Notes: generated by a model from the sequence alone, not told the origin. Counted from the first letter of the stretch, positions 34,355 to 43,096 are shown. The stretch is 64,000 nucleotides of DNA from Bacteroidales bacterium (GCA_009785425.1 WQWI01000008.1:1-64000), one strand, 5' to 3'. Translations and numbers: made by a program.

Positions 34355-34555
34355 TTAGGTTATTAAATGTTCGAAAAACGCCTTATTAACAGGCTGTCGC
34401 ACGTTTTTCGATGATTGCTTTTCCATTAATTCATAGCAATGTCTAAACCATTCCTGGTCAATTGGTTTTCCGTTTTCGTCGTCGTTAAAAAATACGTACT
34501 CACGATAGCCCGGAATAGGCTCTTTCATGTCTTTGGTAATTTTCCATGTTTTCAT
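34355..34555 (-). CDS. Small hypothetical island protein
   Basis: 66 aa, MKTWKITKDMKEPIPGYREY..., acidic and aromatic-rich with no signal or membrane segment. I do not recognise it. Support is contextual: same strand, 26 nt after the integrase gene and 15 nt before the phosphoesterase gene, ATG start, and no overlapping better frame. Confidence 0.5.
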   Translation of the reverse strand: MKTWKITKDMKEPIPGYREYVFFNDDENGKPIDQEWFRHCYELMEKQSSKNVRQPVNKAFFEHLIT

Positions 34556-34581
34556 AATTTTAGATATTTAAGGTTAATAAA

Positions 34582-35742
34582 TTACAATCCGGCAATCGCC
34601 TGATTAAATGCATTCATAGATTCGACTTTCTGACTTTGCAGAATCTTGGCGTAAATCAACGTAACTTTCAACGAGGAATGTCCGAGAATTTTACTAATCA
34701 CTTCGAGTTTCATTCCACTATCAAGTGCCAGTGTAGCAAAAGTGTGCCGAGCACAATGGAGCGTTATCGCCTTCTTGATATCGGCGATTTTCGCAAGTTC
34801 TTTCAAGTAACGATTAAAAACTTGATTGGTCGGCACAGAAAAGACGGCTTCGTTGTCGCTCTTTTTTCCTTTATCCGGCAACATTTTTTTGGCTTCGTTT
34901 ATCAAAGGAATATTAACGGGCTTATTGGTTTTGTGCATCGTCAAAACAATAAAATCGTCTTTGATGTTTTCGAATTTCAGCCCTTTCAAATCTTGATATC
35001 GCAATCCAGTGTAGCAAGTGAATAAAAACAAATGCAAGATTTTTTTCAATCTTCTGTCTATAATCAAGTCGCCCGAATAAAGTTTTCGAAAGGTTTGCAG
35101 TTCGTCCATCGTGAGAAATTCACGCTTGCCCTCAACACTCTTGATTTTTACCTTATCGAAATCGTGGCTATCTAACAGCCCCTTGTTTATTGCTCGATTC
35201 AAAAACGATCTGATGATGCTTAAATCTTTGTTCCAAGTGTTTGTCTCGTTCCCTGACACGATCATCCATTTCTTATAATCCATCAGAAATTTGTAATCGA
35301 TATCCGATAATTTGAGGTTACTACGAAAACGCTCCAACTTTGTGAGTTTTGCCAAATAAGTGCGTTTTGTTTCTTTGGAAAGCGTGATATCTTCCTCAAT
35401 TTCAGCCTTTGCAAATTTAAAATAGTTGTCCGATGTAGTTCTTCCGAAGAGAGCCATTTTCAAACCTTCGAGAGTTTGTGGCTTTTTTTTGATTTGGCAG
35501 TCGGCGGTATAAGCCTTTGTCTGAGCATCGTAAAAATCGAGCATTTTGTTCTTATCCCAATGTTCAAATTCGTGCTTATTGACACGTTGTTTTCCATCGT
35601 CCCAGTTTTTCGGATTCACCAGTAATGGCAAGGCAAATCGGTGCTGACGATTGTTAAAATTTGTCCGTAAATAGACGGTTGTTTGTCCTGTTTTTGAAGC
35701 GTAATCTTTTCGTACGATAAACTTCGTTGGAGAATGTTTCAT
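34582..35742 (-). CDS. int: Tyrosine recombinase (island integrase)
   Basis: A 386-aa site-specific recombinase. N-terminal arm-binding and SAM-like core-binding domains (about 1-190), then the catalytic domain with the R-H-x-x-R-H-Y set: TGLRYQDL, HCARHTFA, LGHSS and the nucleophile in LIYAKI. The architecture matches Bacteroidota mobile-element integrases. The track start at 35781 is a TTG; the ATG at 35742 (MKHSPTKFIVRKDYASKTGQ) fits the family. It lies about 130 bp from the tRNA-Gln att site and would catalyse integration there. The upstream 40 bp contain a 9-bp inverted repeat (AGTTGAAAT...ATTTCAACT) and the arm-site candidate TGGCTTAGATTT. Confidence 0.92.
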   Translation of the reverse strand: MKHSPTKFIVRKDYASKTGQTTVYLRTNFNNRQHRFALPLLVNPKNWDDGKQRVNKHEFEHWDKNKMLDFYDAQTKAYTADCQIKKKPQTLEGLKMALFGRTTSDNYFKFAKAEIEEDITLSKETKRTYLAKLTKLERFRSNLKLSDIDYKFLMDYKKWMIVSGNETNTWNKDLSIIRSFLNRAINKGLLDSHDFDKVKIKSVEGKREFLTMDELQTFRKLYSGDLIIDRRLKKILHLFLFTCYTGLRYQDLKGLKFENIKDDFIVLTMHKTNKPVNIPLINEAKKMLPDKGKKSDNEAVFSVPTNQVFNRYLKELAKIADIKKAITLHCARHTFATLALDSGMKLEVISKILGHSSLKVTLIYAKILQSQKVESMNAFNQAIAGL

Positions 35743-35766
35743 AAGTTGAAATTTGTGGCTTTTTTC

Positions 35767-35778
35767 TGGCTTAGATTT
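35767..35778. repeat. Candidate integrase arm site, right end
   Basis: TGGCTTAGATTT, identical to 21329-21340 at the left end; a one-mismatch version is at 18286-18297. Confidence 0.4.
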
Positions 35779-35874
35779 CAACTAAAAACTACAAAAAGGG
35801 GGGATATTTCTTGAACGACACTTTTTTGAAAAGCAACATTTACAATGTTTTACTGTATTTGTTGCTTTGTCGTA

Positions 35875-35888
35875 GTTGACCTACCAGG
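35875..35888. repeat. Right attachment-site copy (in tRNA-Gln)
   Basis: GTTGACCTACCAGG, covering the 3' acceptor strand and part of the T arm of tRNA-Gln plus one base beyond; identical to 21253-21266. Confidence 0.8.
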
Positions 35889-35946
35889 ATTCGAACCTAG
35901 ACGAACAGAACCAAAATCTGTCGTGCTGCCATTACACCATAGGTCA
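35876..35946 (-). tRNA. tRNA-Gln (anticodon TTG)
   Basis: Minus strand, 71 nt without encoded CCA. The acceptor TGACCTA (35940-35946) pairs with TAGGTCA (35877-35883). Anticodon arm ACAGA-TTTTGGT-TCTGT gives anticodon TTG. The T loop GTTCGAATC is standard. It has a full promoter and is the target of the island; the gene is intact after integration. Confidence 0.96.
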
Positions 35947-35955
35947 ATCGGGGTG

Positions 35956-35986
35956 CAAAGATACGGATTTTTTCCGAAATAACAAA
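35956..35986 (-). promoter_or_regulatory. Promoter of tRNA-Gln
   Basis: Minus strand TTTG (35983-35986), 19 bp, TATCTTTG (35956-35963). Confidence 0.8.
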
Positions 35987-36001
35987 ATTTTTCTGTATTT
36001 T

Positions 36002-36032
36002 TTTGCCGTTTGCATTTTTTTTTGTATCTTTG
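36002..36032 (+). promoter_or_regulatory. Promoter of the GT117 gene
   Basis: TTTG (36002-36005), 19 bp, TATCTTTG (36025-36032). Confidence 0.8.
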
Positions 36033-36055
36033 TGAGTTAAATCATTTCAAATATT

Positions 36056-39000
36056 ATGAAGAACTACAAACGTCTTAACCTTATCATCGGCTTAATCATT
36101 GGAGTCGTTGCATGTACGGTTTACATCATGACTGCCGAACGCAGTGCAAGCTGGTGGGATTGCGGACAATTCCTCGCAACAGCATTCAAACTTCAAGTGG
36201 GACACCCTCCCGGAGCTCCAACATTCCAACTATTAGGAAATCTTTTTACCCTACTCGTGGGACGAGACCCAATGTTGGCTGGCTTCATGGTTAATGTACT
36301 GTCGGCTGTCGCAAGCGGACTTTCAATCATGTTTTTGTTTTGGACAATTACAATACTTGGTAAAAAATTAGCCTCAAAGTATGGTGAAATTACAGACACA
36401 AAAATGTGGGCAATCTTCGGTAGCGGATTAGTCGGAGCAATGGCTTTCTGCTTTTCCGATGCTTTTTGGTTTTCGGCTGTAGAAGGTGAAGTTTATGCAC
36501 TCTCAGTGTTTTTCACTGCAGTAACATTTTGGGCGATATTGAAATGGGACGAAGAAGCCGACAAACCGCATAGTTTGCGGTGGATTATTCTAATCGCATA
36601 TTTAGTTGGCTTGTCTATTGGTGTCCACCTCTTGAATTTACTGGTGATTCCGGCGATTGTATTCATCGTTTATTACAGAAAGTTTCAACCAACACGCAAG
36701 CGTTTCTGGGTTGCACTTGCAACTTCTGTTGTTTTGCTCGGTGGGATTTTGTGGGGGGTAATTCCTTATATCGTTCACTTTGCAGGACGATTTGAATTAC
36801 TTTTTGTAAATGGTTTCGGCTTGCCATTCAACTCAGGGGCTATTTTTTGGTTCGCATTACTTATCGGAGGAATTACTTGGGGAATCCATTATTCTATCAA
36901 AAAAGGCAAAGTGATTTTGAACACGGCATTGCTTTGTTTGACGTTTCTTTTAGTCGGATATTCAACGTATTTTATCGTGATTATCCGTGCAACTGCCGAA
37001 ACTCCTCTCAATTTTGGAGCACCAAAAAACACGTTCGCTTTGTTGGATTATTTGAATCGCGAACAATACGGTACCCGTCCGTTGGTTTACGGCAGTTCTT
37101 TCACAGGAAGTGCTCTTCGTATTGAAGAGCGTTCGCCAAGATATACACGCAACTACGAAACCAGACGATACGATAGAGTTGGTGCGAATATGCGAGTTGT
37201 TTGGGATCCTACACACACCGGATTGTTTCCGCGTATGCATGCTATGTCTAACGAGCCAGGTCGTCCGAATATAGATTTTTACCATTTCTTTGGCAGAATA
37301 ACACCGAGATTTTACACCTGCCCGAGAACAGGCGAACAGCGACAAATGAAGCCAACCTTTGCAGAAAATATGCGATTTTTCATTCGTTATCACCTCGGCT
37401 GGCAATACATGCGATATTTCATGTGGAATTTTGTCGGACGACAAAACGATATACCGGGAAGGGGCTTCGATGTGCAAGGGAATAGAGATGTATTCCACGG
37501 AAATTGGATTAGCGGAATACGATTTATTGATGAGGCTCGCCTCGGACCTCAAACCAACTTGCCGGATTTTCTAAAATATAATCAAGGGCGAAACACCTAC
37601 TTCTTCTTGCCATTGATTTTAGGATTGATAGGATTATTCTATCAATACCGAAAAGACAAAAATAATTCGTTTGTTACGTTTTTGCTATTTTTCATGACCG
37701 GAATTGCGATTGTAATCTACCTCAATCAGCCTTCTACCGAGCCTCGCGAGCGAGATTACTCCGTTGTTGGCTCGTTCTACGCTTTCGCTATATGGATCGG
37801 ACTTGGTGTAATGGCAATTGCCGATTTTCTGCAAAGAAAAGCCAAACTCAGCGGCAAACTCGCCGCAGGAGTTGCCACGGTGGTAACATTTTTGGCAGTT
37901 CCAACGTTGATGGCTCAACAAAATTGGGACGATCACGACCGCTCTCAATTATTTGCCGCACGAGATGCTGCACGAAATATGCTCAAATCCACCGAACCGA
38001 ATGCGATTATAATTTGCAACGGAGACAACGATACATTCCCACTTTGGTTTGCCCAAAATGTGGAAGGTTTGCGACCTGATGTACGGATTATCAATTCCGC
38101 TTTGGCTGGAAGTCATTGGCATATTCTGCCACTATTTAACACCGTTTACCAATCTGCACCGCTGAACCTTACATTAACCAGAGCAGATTATCAGCAAGGA
38201 ACTAATGATGCTGTTTTTATTCAAGACAGAAATGTTGGTCGTCGTGAATTGATAGAGCTGATTAGGTTCGTTGGCAGTGATAATCCAAACACTCAACTTA
38301 CATTGGCCAGTGGCGAAGCTACAAACTTTTTGCCAACCACACAATACGTTTTGACGATTGACCGTGACGATCTTTTGGCAAGAGGCATCATTACCGAAGA
38401 GCAGCACATGTTCACGGTTACGCAAATGGAACATGATATTGATGTGGGCAGATGGAACAGGATCCATCGTTCGGATTTAGCATTTTTGGATATTTTGGCG
38501 AGCAACAATTGGGAACGCCCGATTTATGTAACTAGCCCGTGGGCACAACGCCACATTTGGCCTATTACACAATTTGCACAAATGGAAGGAACTCTTCATC
38601 GCTTTGTGCCGTTTCATAATCCGAACAGAGGTCTCACTAACGCAGGGGCGAACGGCATTGCAACGGACAGAACCTATGACTTGTTTATGAACGTATTCAC
38701 ATCATGGGGAAATGTCAATCACCCAAGAGTTAGAATTTGTTTTGATACTCGCCGTACGGCACAAAACCAACGACATCAATTTGGTTTTCTCGCACAGGCT
38801 TTGATTGTTGATGGAAGAATGGAAGATGCAGTTAGAGTTTTAGATAGAGCATTGTATCTTTTCCCGCATCGCAACATTGATTTTGATCCGTCGATGATTT
38901 TCTTTGTTCAGTCTTATTTCCGAACAGGCGAAACCCAAAAAGGCTTAGAATTAGCCAATAAATTGATAGGTATCTATGAAAGAAATTTGCTTTACTTTGA

Positions 39001-39163
39001 GAGTTTTCCACCAAGACACCGTAGGTTTTTAGAGTCTCATATACAAGAATCTCTCACAGTATTTATGCACTTACGTCACCTGCTGCAAGGATTTGAAGAA
39101 GAAAGCCAAGAACTATTCGAGCGTTTAGACAACCTTTTAGCAATCCGAGGATTTCATGAATGA
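36056..39163 (+). CDS. DUF2723/GT117 family membrane glycosyltransferase-like protein
   Basis: A 1035-aa polytopic protein. The N-terminal half has about 10 or more membrane helices and the DUF2723 hallmarks: SASWWDCGQFLATAFKLQVG near residue 30 and GHPPGAPTFQLLGNLF just after, with the acidic residue position typical of GT-C enzymes. The C-terminal half (about 600-1035) is soluble, with a TPR-like end (MEDAVRVLDRALYLFP). Family members are regarded as O-mannosyltransferase-like GT-C enzymes, probably acting at the outer face of the inner membrane; the acceptor is unknown. It stands alone with its own promoter. The length is normal for Bacteroidales. Confidence 0.88.
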   Translation: MKNYKRLNLIIGLIIGVVACTVYIMTAERSASWWDCGQFLATAFKLQVGHPPGAPTFQLLGNLFTLLVGRDPMLAGFMVNVLSAVASGLSIMFLFWTITILGKKLASKYGEITDTKMWAIFGSGLVGAMAFCFSDAFWFSAVEGEVYALSVFFTAVTFWAILKWDEEADKPHSLRWIILIAYLVGLSIGVHLLNLLVIPAIVFIVYYRKFQPTRKRFWVALATSVVLLGGILWGVIPYIVHFAGRFELLFVNGFGLPFNSGAIFWFALLIGGITWGIHYSIKKGKVILNTALLCLTFLLVGYSTYFIVIIRATAETPLNFGAPKNTFALLDYLNREQYGTRPLVYGSSFTGSALRIEERSPRYTRNYETRRYDRVGANMRVVWDPTHTGLFPRMHAMSNEPGRPNIDFYHFFGRITPRFYTCPRTGEQRQMKPTFAENMRFFIRYHLGWQYMRYFMWNFVGRQNDIPGRGFDVQGNRDVFHGNWISGIRFIDEARLGPQTNLPDFLKYNQGRNTYFFLPLILGLIGLFYQYRKDKNNSFVTFLLFFMTGIAIVIYLNQPSTEPRERDYSVVGSFYAFAIWIGLGVMAIADFLQRKAKLSGKLAAGVATVVTFLAVPTLMAQQNWDDHDRSQLFAARDAARNMLKSTEPNAIIICNGDNDTFPLWFAQNVEGLRPDVRIINSALAGSHWHILPLFNTVYQSAPLNLTLTRADYQQGTNDAVFIQDRNVGRRELIELIRFVGSDNPNTQLTLASGEATNFLPTTQYVLTIDRDDLLARGIITEEQHMFTVTQMEHDIDVGRWNRIHRSDLAFLDILASNNWERPIYVTSPWAQRHIWPITQFAQMEGTLHRFVPFHNPNRGLTNAGANGIATDRTYDLFMNVFTSWGNVNHPRVRICFDTRRTAQNQRHQFGFLAQALIVDGRMEDAVRVLDRALYLFPHRNIDFDPSMIFFVQSYFRTGETQKGLELANKLIGIYERNLLYFESFPPRHRRFLESHIQESLTVFMHLRHLLQGFEEESQELFERLDNLLAIRGFHE

Positions 39164-39198
39164 TGAGTGATTATCTTTGCAAAACAAAAACGAAATAC

Positions 39199-39229
39199 TT
39201 TGTGTATTTCGTTTTTTTTTGTATCTTTG
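39199..39229 (+). promoter_or_regulatory. Promoter of the M48 protease gene
   Basis: TTTG (39199-39202), 19 bp, TATCTTTG (39222-39229); start codon at 39245. Confidence 0.8.
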
Positions 39230-39244
39230 CAGGAAAAAAATCAC

Positions 39245-40111
39245 ATGAAAAAAATTATCTTCTTTATCCTCTTCCTTGCCGTATTGAATAGTTGTAGAAC
39301 TGTGCCTATAACCGGACGCAGACAGTTTGTAGCAATTCCTGCATTTTACATGAATTCGTTAGCACTAACTTCATTCACTGAAGTGGTTAATACAAGCCGA
39401 CTTTCAACAAATGTTGAACAAACTCAAATGATTGAGCGTGTTGGAAATCGTATCCGTGTGGCGGTAGAAGATTTCTTAGCAACAGAAAATTTATCGCACC
39501 TAACCCAAGATTTTGTTTGGGAGTTTATTCTGATCGACAATCCGGCCATAAATGCGTGGGTTATGCCGGGAGCCAGAGTTGCATTCTATACGGGGATTCT
39601 ACCCGTTGCTGCTAACGAGGATGGTGTAGCCGTAATAATGGCACACGAAATCGCACATGCCGTTGCTAATCATGCTGCCGAACGAATGAGTCGAGCATTG
39701 ATTACGCAATTAGGCGGCGTTGCACTTTCGGTAGCTTTGAACGAACAGCCGCAAATGACCCAGGCGTTGGCTTTGTCGGTCTTTGGAGTAAGTACGGAGC
39801 TATTTAGTGCTCTACCGCACAGCCGTCGAAACGAATTGGAAGCCGACAGGTTGGGTTTGATTTTTATGGCAATGGCAGGATACGATGTGCACGAAGCACC
39901 CAGATTTTGGCAACGAATGATGGATCTTTCCGGCAATCCGTCCGCATCTGATTTCCTTTCGACCCACCCCTCAAACGCAAGACGTATTAACGAAATCAAC
40001 AGACATATTCCGGAAGCTCTGAAATTTTACAGACCATACGCCGGCGTTCGTCACCAGCAGCCTGTTTTAGGCGATCCACCCGCCGCACCGGGAACAAGGA
40101 CACGGCGATAG
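39245..40111 (+). CDS. M48 family zinc metallopeptidase lipoprotein
   Basis: A 288-aa lipoprotein protease. Start at 39245 (MKKIIFFILFLAVLNSCRTV) gives lipobox LNSC, Cys17; the track's earlier start runs through the promoter. Zinc site HEIAH in MAHEIAHAVANH (about residue 130) and the third ligand in ELEADRLGL are intact. The NPAINAWVMPGARVAFYTGI segment is typical of the LoiP/BepA-like branch that cleaves damaged envelope proteins. It is followed by repeats and the convergent speA. Confidence 0.9.
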   Translation: MKKIIFFILFLAVLNSCRTVPITGRRQFVAIPAFYMNSLALTSFTEVVNTSRLSTNVEQTQMIERVGNRIRVAVEDFLATENLSHLTQDFVWEFILIDNPAINAWVMPGARVAFYTGILPVAANEDGVAVIMAHEIAHAVANHAAERMSRALITQLGGVALSVALNEQPQMTQALALSVFGVSTELFSALPHSRRNELEADRLGLIFMAMAGYDVHEAPRFWQRMMDLSGNPSASDFLSTHPSNARRINEINRHIPEALKFYRPYAGVRHQQPVLGDPPAAPGTRTRR

Positions 40112-40131
40112 CCATTAACGAGTAACGGTCA

Positions 40132-40226
40132 GTAGCAAGTAGATTCCTCGCTTCGCTCGGAATGACGGCGATTTTAATAGAGGAGGAGTAAAAAAGGAGC
40201 GTAGCAACGAGGGATCTCCTTGCTAT
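40132..40226. repeat. Palindrome-cored repeat, truncated copy
   Basis: Both arms are recognisable (AGTAGCAAGTAGATTCCTCG... and ...GGGATCTCCTTGCTAT) but the central palindrome is missing. It lies between convergent genes. Confidence 0.7.
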
Positions 40227-40251
40227 TGTCCGTTATTTTTGCTACATCGGC

Positions 40252-40275
40252 AAGGGCGGGCGAACCCCGCCCCTA
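40252..40275. repeat. GTAGGGGC-type palindrome at the end of speA
   Basis: GGGCGGG (40254-40260), CGAAC, CCCGCCC (40266-40272), then CTAC. It lies just downstream of speA on the minus strand and may end its transcript. Confidence 0.6.
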
Positions 40276-40278
40276 CCG

Positions 40279-41670
40279 TTAATATCCCAAAATTTTCAGC
40301 ATGGATTTATGGCTTTGTTCTTTGGCAAATAGTTTTGTAAAATATTCGCCATCTTCGTCCACATCAATGAGAATATGTTTTGGTGCAGGTATTAAACAAT
40401 GTTGAATACCGCCATATCCGCCGAGTGACTCCTGATAGGCACCTGTATGAAAAAATCCGATGTATTGAGGAATCTCCGATTGTAATTTTGGCAAAAACAC
40501 AGCGTTTGAATGGCGTTCCGAATTGTAAAAATCCTTACCGTCGCAAGTCAAACCTCCGAGGAAAACACGCCGATATTCGGCATCCCAATTGTTTATTGGC
40601 AACATGATAAAGCGTTGATCGTTACCCCAGACATCGGGCAATGTAGTAATAAACGAACTGTCAATCATGTACCATAATTCCCGGTCGTTTTGTTGCTTCT
40701 GATTCACAATAGAGTACAAAACCGCACCGGATTCGTTCACTGTAAATGATCCAAACTCAGTAAATATATCCGGTTCAACTACACCATGTGAGTTACAAGT
40801 TTGCTGAATTTGTGCAATAATTTCCTCTGCAATGTATTCATAATCGTAGTCGAAATCCAACGAGCTTTTGAATGGGAACCCCCCTCCGATGTTCAAAGAA
40901 GTTAAGGACGGACACACTTTCTTCAACTCACAATAGACATTTACAGCCTTGGAAAGTTCATTCCAGTAGTGTGCAGTGTCTTTAACCCCGGTGTTGATAA
41001 AGAAGTGCAACATTTTGACTTCAAACTTACTACGCTTGATACGCTTGATGTAAAAATCAACAATGTCGTTGATGCGCAAGCCTAATCGTGATGTATAGAA
41101 ATCAAACACAGGCTCTTCTTCCGTAGCAATGCGAATACCGATTTTGCATTTTTGTTGTACGTTAGCTTCCAGTAAATCCATCTCTTCCTTATTGTCAATA
41201 ATCGGAATGGTGTTGTGAAAACCTTTATTGATGAGTTCGGCGATATTTTCAATGTATTGAGGGCGTTTGAAACCGTTGCAAATGATATAAATATCTTTGT
41301 TTGTGATTTTTCCTTGCTCGTAAAGTTCGTTGATTAAATTGATATCGAACGCAGACGAAGTTTCCAAATGTGTATCATTTTTTAACACTTCCTCCAGTAC
41401 AAATGAGAAATGCGAACTCTTTGTACAGTAGCAATAATTGTATTCACCCTGATAATCTACCTTAGCCATAGCCACATTAAACAGTCGCTTAGCACGCTGA
41501 ATTTGAGAACTTATCTTAGGCAAATATGTAATTTTTAGGGGCGTTCCATATTGTTTAATAATGTCCATTAACGGCACATTGTTAAAGTACAACTCATCAT
41601 CCTTGACCTCGAATTCAGCCTGCGGGAAATCAAATGTCTGTTCGATTAGGTCTTTGTATTTGTTCTTCAT
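40279..41670 (-). CDS. speA: Arginine decarboxylase, PLP fold III type
   Basis: A 463-aa PLP enzyme of the alanine racemase-like fold that removes CO2 from arginine to give agmatine, the first step of spermidine synthesis in Bacteroidota. The PLP lysine is in NYCYCTKSSHFSF; the glycine loop LNIGGGFPF and the C-terminal LTCDGKDFY (active-site Cys/Asp) are present. The length matches the short Bacteroidota decarboxylases rather than the 630-aa E. coli SpeA, so the assignment to arginine rather than another basic amino acid rests on family resemblance. It is divergent from the cysteine-rich lipoprotein gene. Confidence 0.82.
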   Translation of the reverse strand: MKNKYKDLIEQTFDFPQAEFEVKDDELYFNNVPLMDIIKQYGTPLKITYLPKISSQIQRAKRLFNVAMAKVDYQGEYNYCYCTKSSHFSFVLEEVLKNDTHLETSSAFDINLINELYEQGKITNKDIYIICNGFKRPQYIENIAELINKGFHNTIPIIDNKEEMDLLEANVQQKCKIGIRIATEEEPVFDFYTSRLGLRINDIVDFYIKRIKRSKFEVKMLHFFINTGVKDTAHYWNELSKAVNVYCELKKVCPSLTSLNIGGGFPFKSSLDFDYDYEYIAEEIIAQIQQTCNSHGVVEPDIFTEFGSFTVNESGAVLYSIVNQKQQNDRELWYMIDSSFITTLPDVWGNDQRFIMLPINNWDAEYRRVFLGGLTCDGKDFYNSERHSNAVFLPKLQSEIPQYIGFFHTGAYQESLGGYGGIQHCLIPAPKHILIDVDEDGEYFTKLFAKEQSHKSMLKILGY

Positions 41671-41741
41671 TTTTCTGATTCAATTGAGTTAAACTTGATT
41701 TTTTTCACCAATCCGATTGACTCGGATTTGAATTTTCGCTG

Positions 41742-41772
41742 CAAAATTACGAAAAAAAAATGATAAAACAAA
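41742..41772 (-). promoter_or_regulatory. Promoter of speA
   Basis: Minus strand TTTG (41769-41772), 19 bp, TAATTTTG (41742-41749), leader about 65 nt. Confidence 0.65.
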
Positions 41773-41789
41773 GATAATCTACGAAAAAA

Positions 41790-41821
41790 TTTGCATTTTT
41801 CAAAAAAAAGTCGTAACTTTG
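41790..41821 (+). promoter_or_regulatory. Promoter of the cysteine-rich lipoprotein gene
   Basis: TTTG (41790-41793), 20 bp, TAACTTTG (41814-41821). It is nearly back to back with the speA promoter. Confidence 0.78.
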
Positions 41822-41855
41822 CACCATTATTAACCAAATTAAAACAAATAAAATC

Positions 41856-42215
41856 ATGAAAAAAGTATTGTTAGTGCTCGCCGTTGCTGCTTTTGCCGTT
41901 GCTTGCGGAAATGCGGGACAACGAGGAACAGCTGCTGAACATTCAGGATGTTGCCAGACGGCAGCAGTAGTAGTTCCTATGTGCTGTCAAGAAGGTTTGA
42001 GCCAAGAAGAGTGTGCAAGAAGAAAAGCCGGTCCTTCGTGCTGTCAAGAAGGCTTGTGCCAAGAAGAATGTGCAAGAAGAAAAGCCGGTCCTAATTGCTG
42101 TCAAGAGGGATTGAGCCAAGAGGAATGCCAAAGAAGAAAAGCAGCAGCACGAGGTTGCAGCAGAGCAGCCGGAGAAGGCTGTAAAAGAGGAAATGAAGGT
42201 TGTTGCAGTAGCTAA
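41856..42215 (+). CDS. Cysteine-rich tandem-repeat lipoprotein
   Basis: A 119-aa protein with a clear lipoprotein signal (MKKVLLVLAVAAFAVACGN, Cys17). Residues 43-99 are three tandem 19-residue units of the form CCQEGLSQEECARRKAGPS, each with a CC pair and a third Cys 9 residues on; further CC pairs lie before and after. Several of the cysteines could bind metal or Fe-S or form disulfides. I do not recognise a family. The strong promoter, intrinsic terminator and short length suggest high expression. The DNA repeats (57-bp units) are close to identical, so recent unit duplication is likely. Confidence 0.85.
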   Translation: MKKVLLVLAVAAFAVACGNAGQRGTAAEHSGCCQTAAVVVPMCCQEGLSQEECARRKAGPSCCQEGLCQEECARRKAGPNCCQEGLSQEECQRRKAAARGCSRAAGEGCKRGNEGCCSS

Positions 42216-42238
42216 CAATCTTCCTTTACAATCATCTA

Positions 42239-42263
42239 AAACCCCGCAAAAGGCGGGGTTTTT
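42239..42263 (+). terminator. Intrinsic terminator of the cysteine-rich gene
   Basis: AAACCCCGC (42239-42247), loop, GCGGGGTTT (42253-42261), TT. Confidence 0.88.
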
Positions 42264-42285
42264 AGTTTCAAAAATAAATTTTATC

Positions 42286-43086
42286 ATGACACTAAACTTA
42301 ACTAAATCCATTTGTTTTTTCGATTTAGAAACAACCGGAATAAACATAAACAGAGACCGTATCGTTGAAATTTGCATACATAAAATCAACCCGGATCAAT
42401 CAACACAAACCAAGACATATCGCCTCAATCCGACTGTTCCAATTCCTGTGGAAGCCAGTATAGTTCACGGTATCTACGACAAAGATGTGGTAGATTGCCC
42501 CACATTCAAAGACGTTGCAGGCGAACTCAACGCTTTCTTCGGAAACAGTGATTTGGCAGGGTATAACTCCAATAAATTCGATGTCCCGATTTTGGTTGAA
42601 GAGTTTTTGCGTGCAGAAGTTGATTTTGATATGAAAAATCGTCGGTTGCTTGATGTACAAAACATTTTTCATCAAATGGAGCAACGCACACTCGTTGCTG
42701 CATACAAATTTTACTGCAACAAAAAATTGGATGGTGCACACAGTGCTGAAGCAGATACTTTGGCAACGTACGAAATTTTGTTAGCGCAGTTGGAACGCTA
42801 CAAAGACGTGCCTTTTGAAGATAAAAAAGGGCAAATTTCGTTTCCTGTTGTTAATGATATCGAAGCACTATCTGAATTTACAACCACTAAAAAGTTTGTG
42901 GATTATGCAGGCACAATGGTTTACAACGACAAAGGTCAAGAGGTCTTTAACATCGGCAAACACAAGGGGCGCTTGGTTTCCGAAGTTTTTGCATACGAGC
43001 CATCGTACTATTCATGGATGATGGACGCGGATTTTTCGCTTTCGACTAAACGGAAATTGACGGAGATACGTTTGCGAAACCGATAG
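42286..43086 (+). CDS. DnaQ-like 3'-5' exonuclease
   Basis: A 266-aa DEDDh exonuclease. Exo I FFDLETTGIN, Exo II GYNSNKFDVPIL, Exo III AHSAEADTLATYEILL with the H and D of DEDDh. The C-terminal 60 residues (FNIGKHKGRLVSEVFAYEPSYYSWMMDADF) are a small DUF3820-type module common in Bacteroidota versions. It is a stand-alone proofreading or repair nuclease, not the main Pol III epsilon for certain. The track start at 42193 overlaps the upstream gene and terminator; the ATG at 42286 is preferred. No promoter box was seen between the terminator and this start, so read-through is possible. Confidence 0.9.
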   Translation: MTLNLTKSICFFDLETTGININRDRIVEICIHKINPDQSTQTKTYRLNPTVPIPVEASIVHGIYDKDVVDCPTFKDVAGELNAFFGNSDLAGYNSNKFDVPILVEEFLRAEVDFDMKNRRLLDVQNIFHQMEQRTLVAAYKFYCNKKLDGAHSAEADTLATYEILLAQLERYKDVPFEDKKGQISFPVVNDIEALSEFTTTKKFVDYAGTMVYNDKGQEVFNIGKHKGRLVSEVFAYEPSYYSWMMDADFSLSTKRKLTEIRLRNR

Positions 43087-43096
43087 GCAGTGAAAA

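Larger units (their letters stand above)
21253..35888. mobile_element. Integrative island in tRNA-Gln
   Basis: About 14.6 kb bounded by the 14-bp direct repeat GTTGACCTACCAGG, present at 21253-21266 and at the 3' end of tRNA-Gln (35875-35888). The integrase gene lies next to the tRNA, as usual for tRNA islands. Contents: integrase, a small ORF, metallophosphoesterase, HTH regulator, excisionase-like protein, MobC-like protein, type IIG RM, reverse transcriptase, YobI-like NTPase, Schlafen/AlbA_2 ATPase. The 12-mer TGGCTTAGATTT occurs near both ends (21329 and 35767), as expected of integrase arm sites. No relaxase or conjugation genes are present, so transfer would need a helper. Confidence 0.82.

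Noticed and set aside
35830-35868. Third att site or tRNA remnant shared with 18215-18242
   Set aside because: Only a similar 9-bp hairpin with AGCAACA arms; too short to call homologous, could be convergent terminators.
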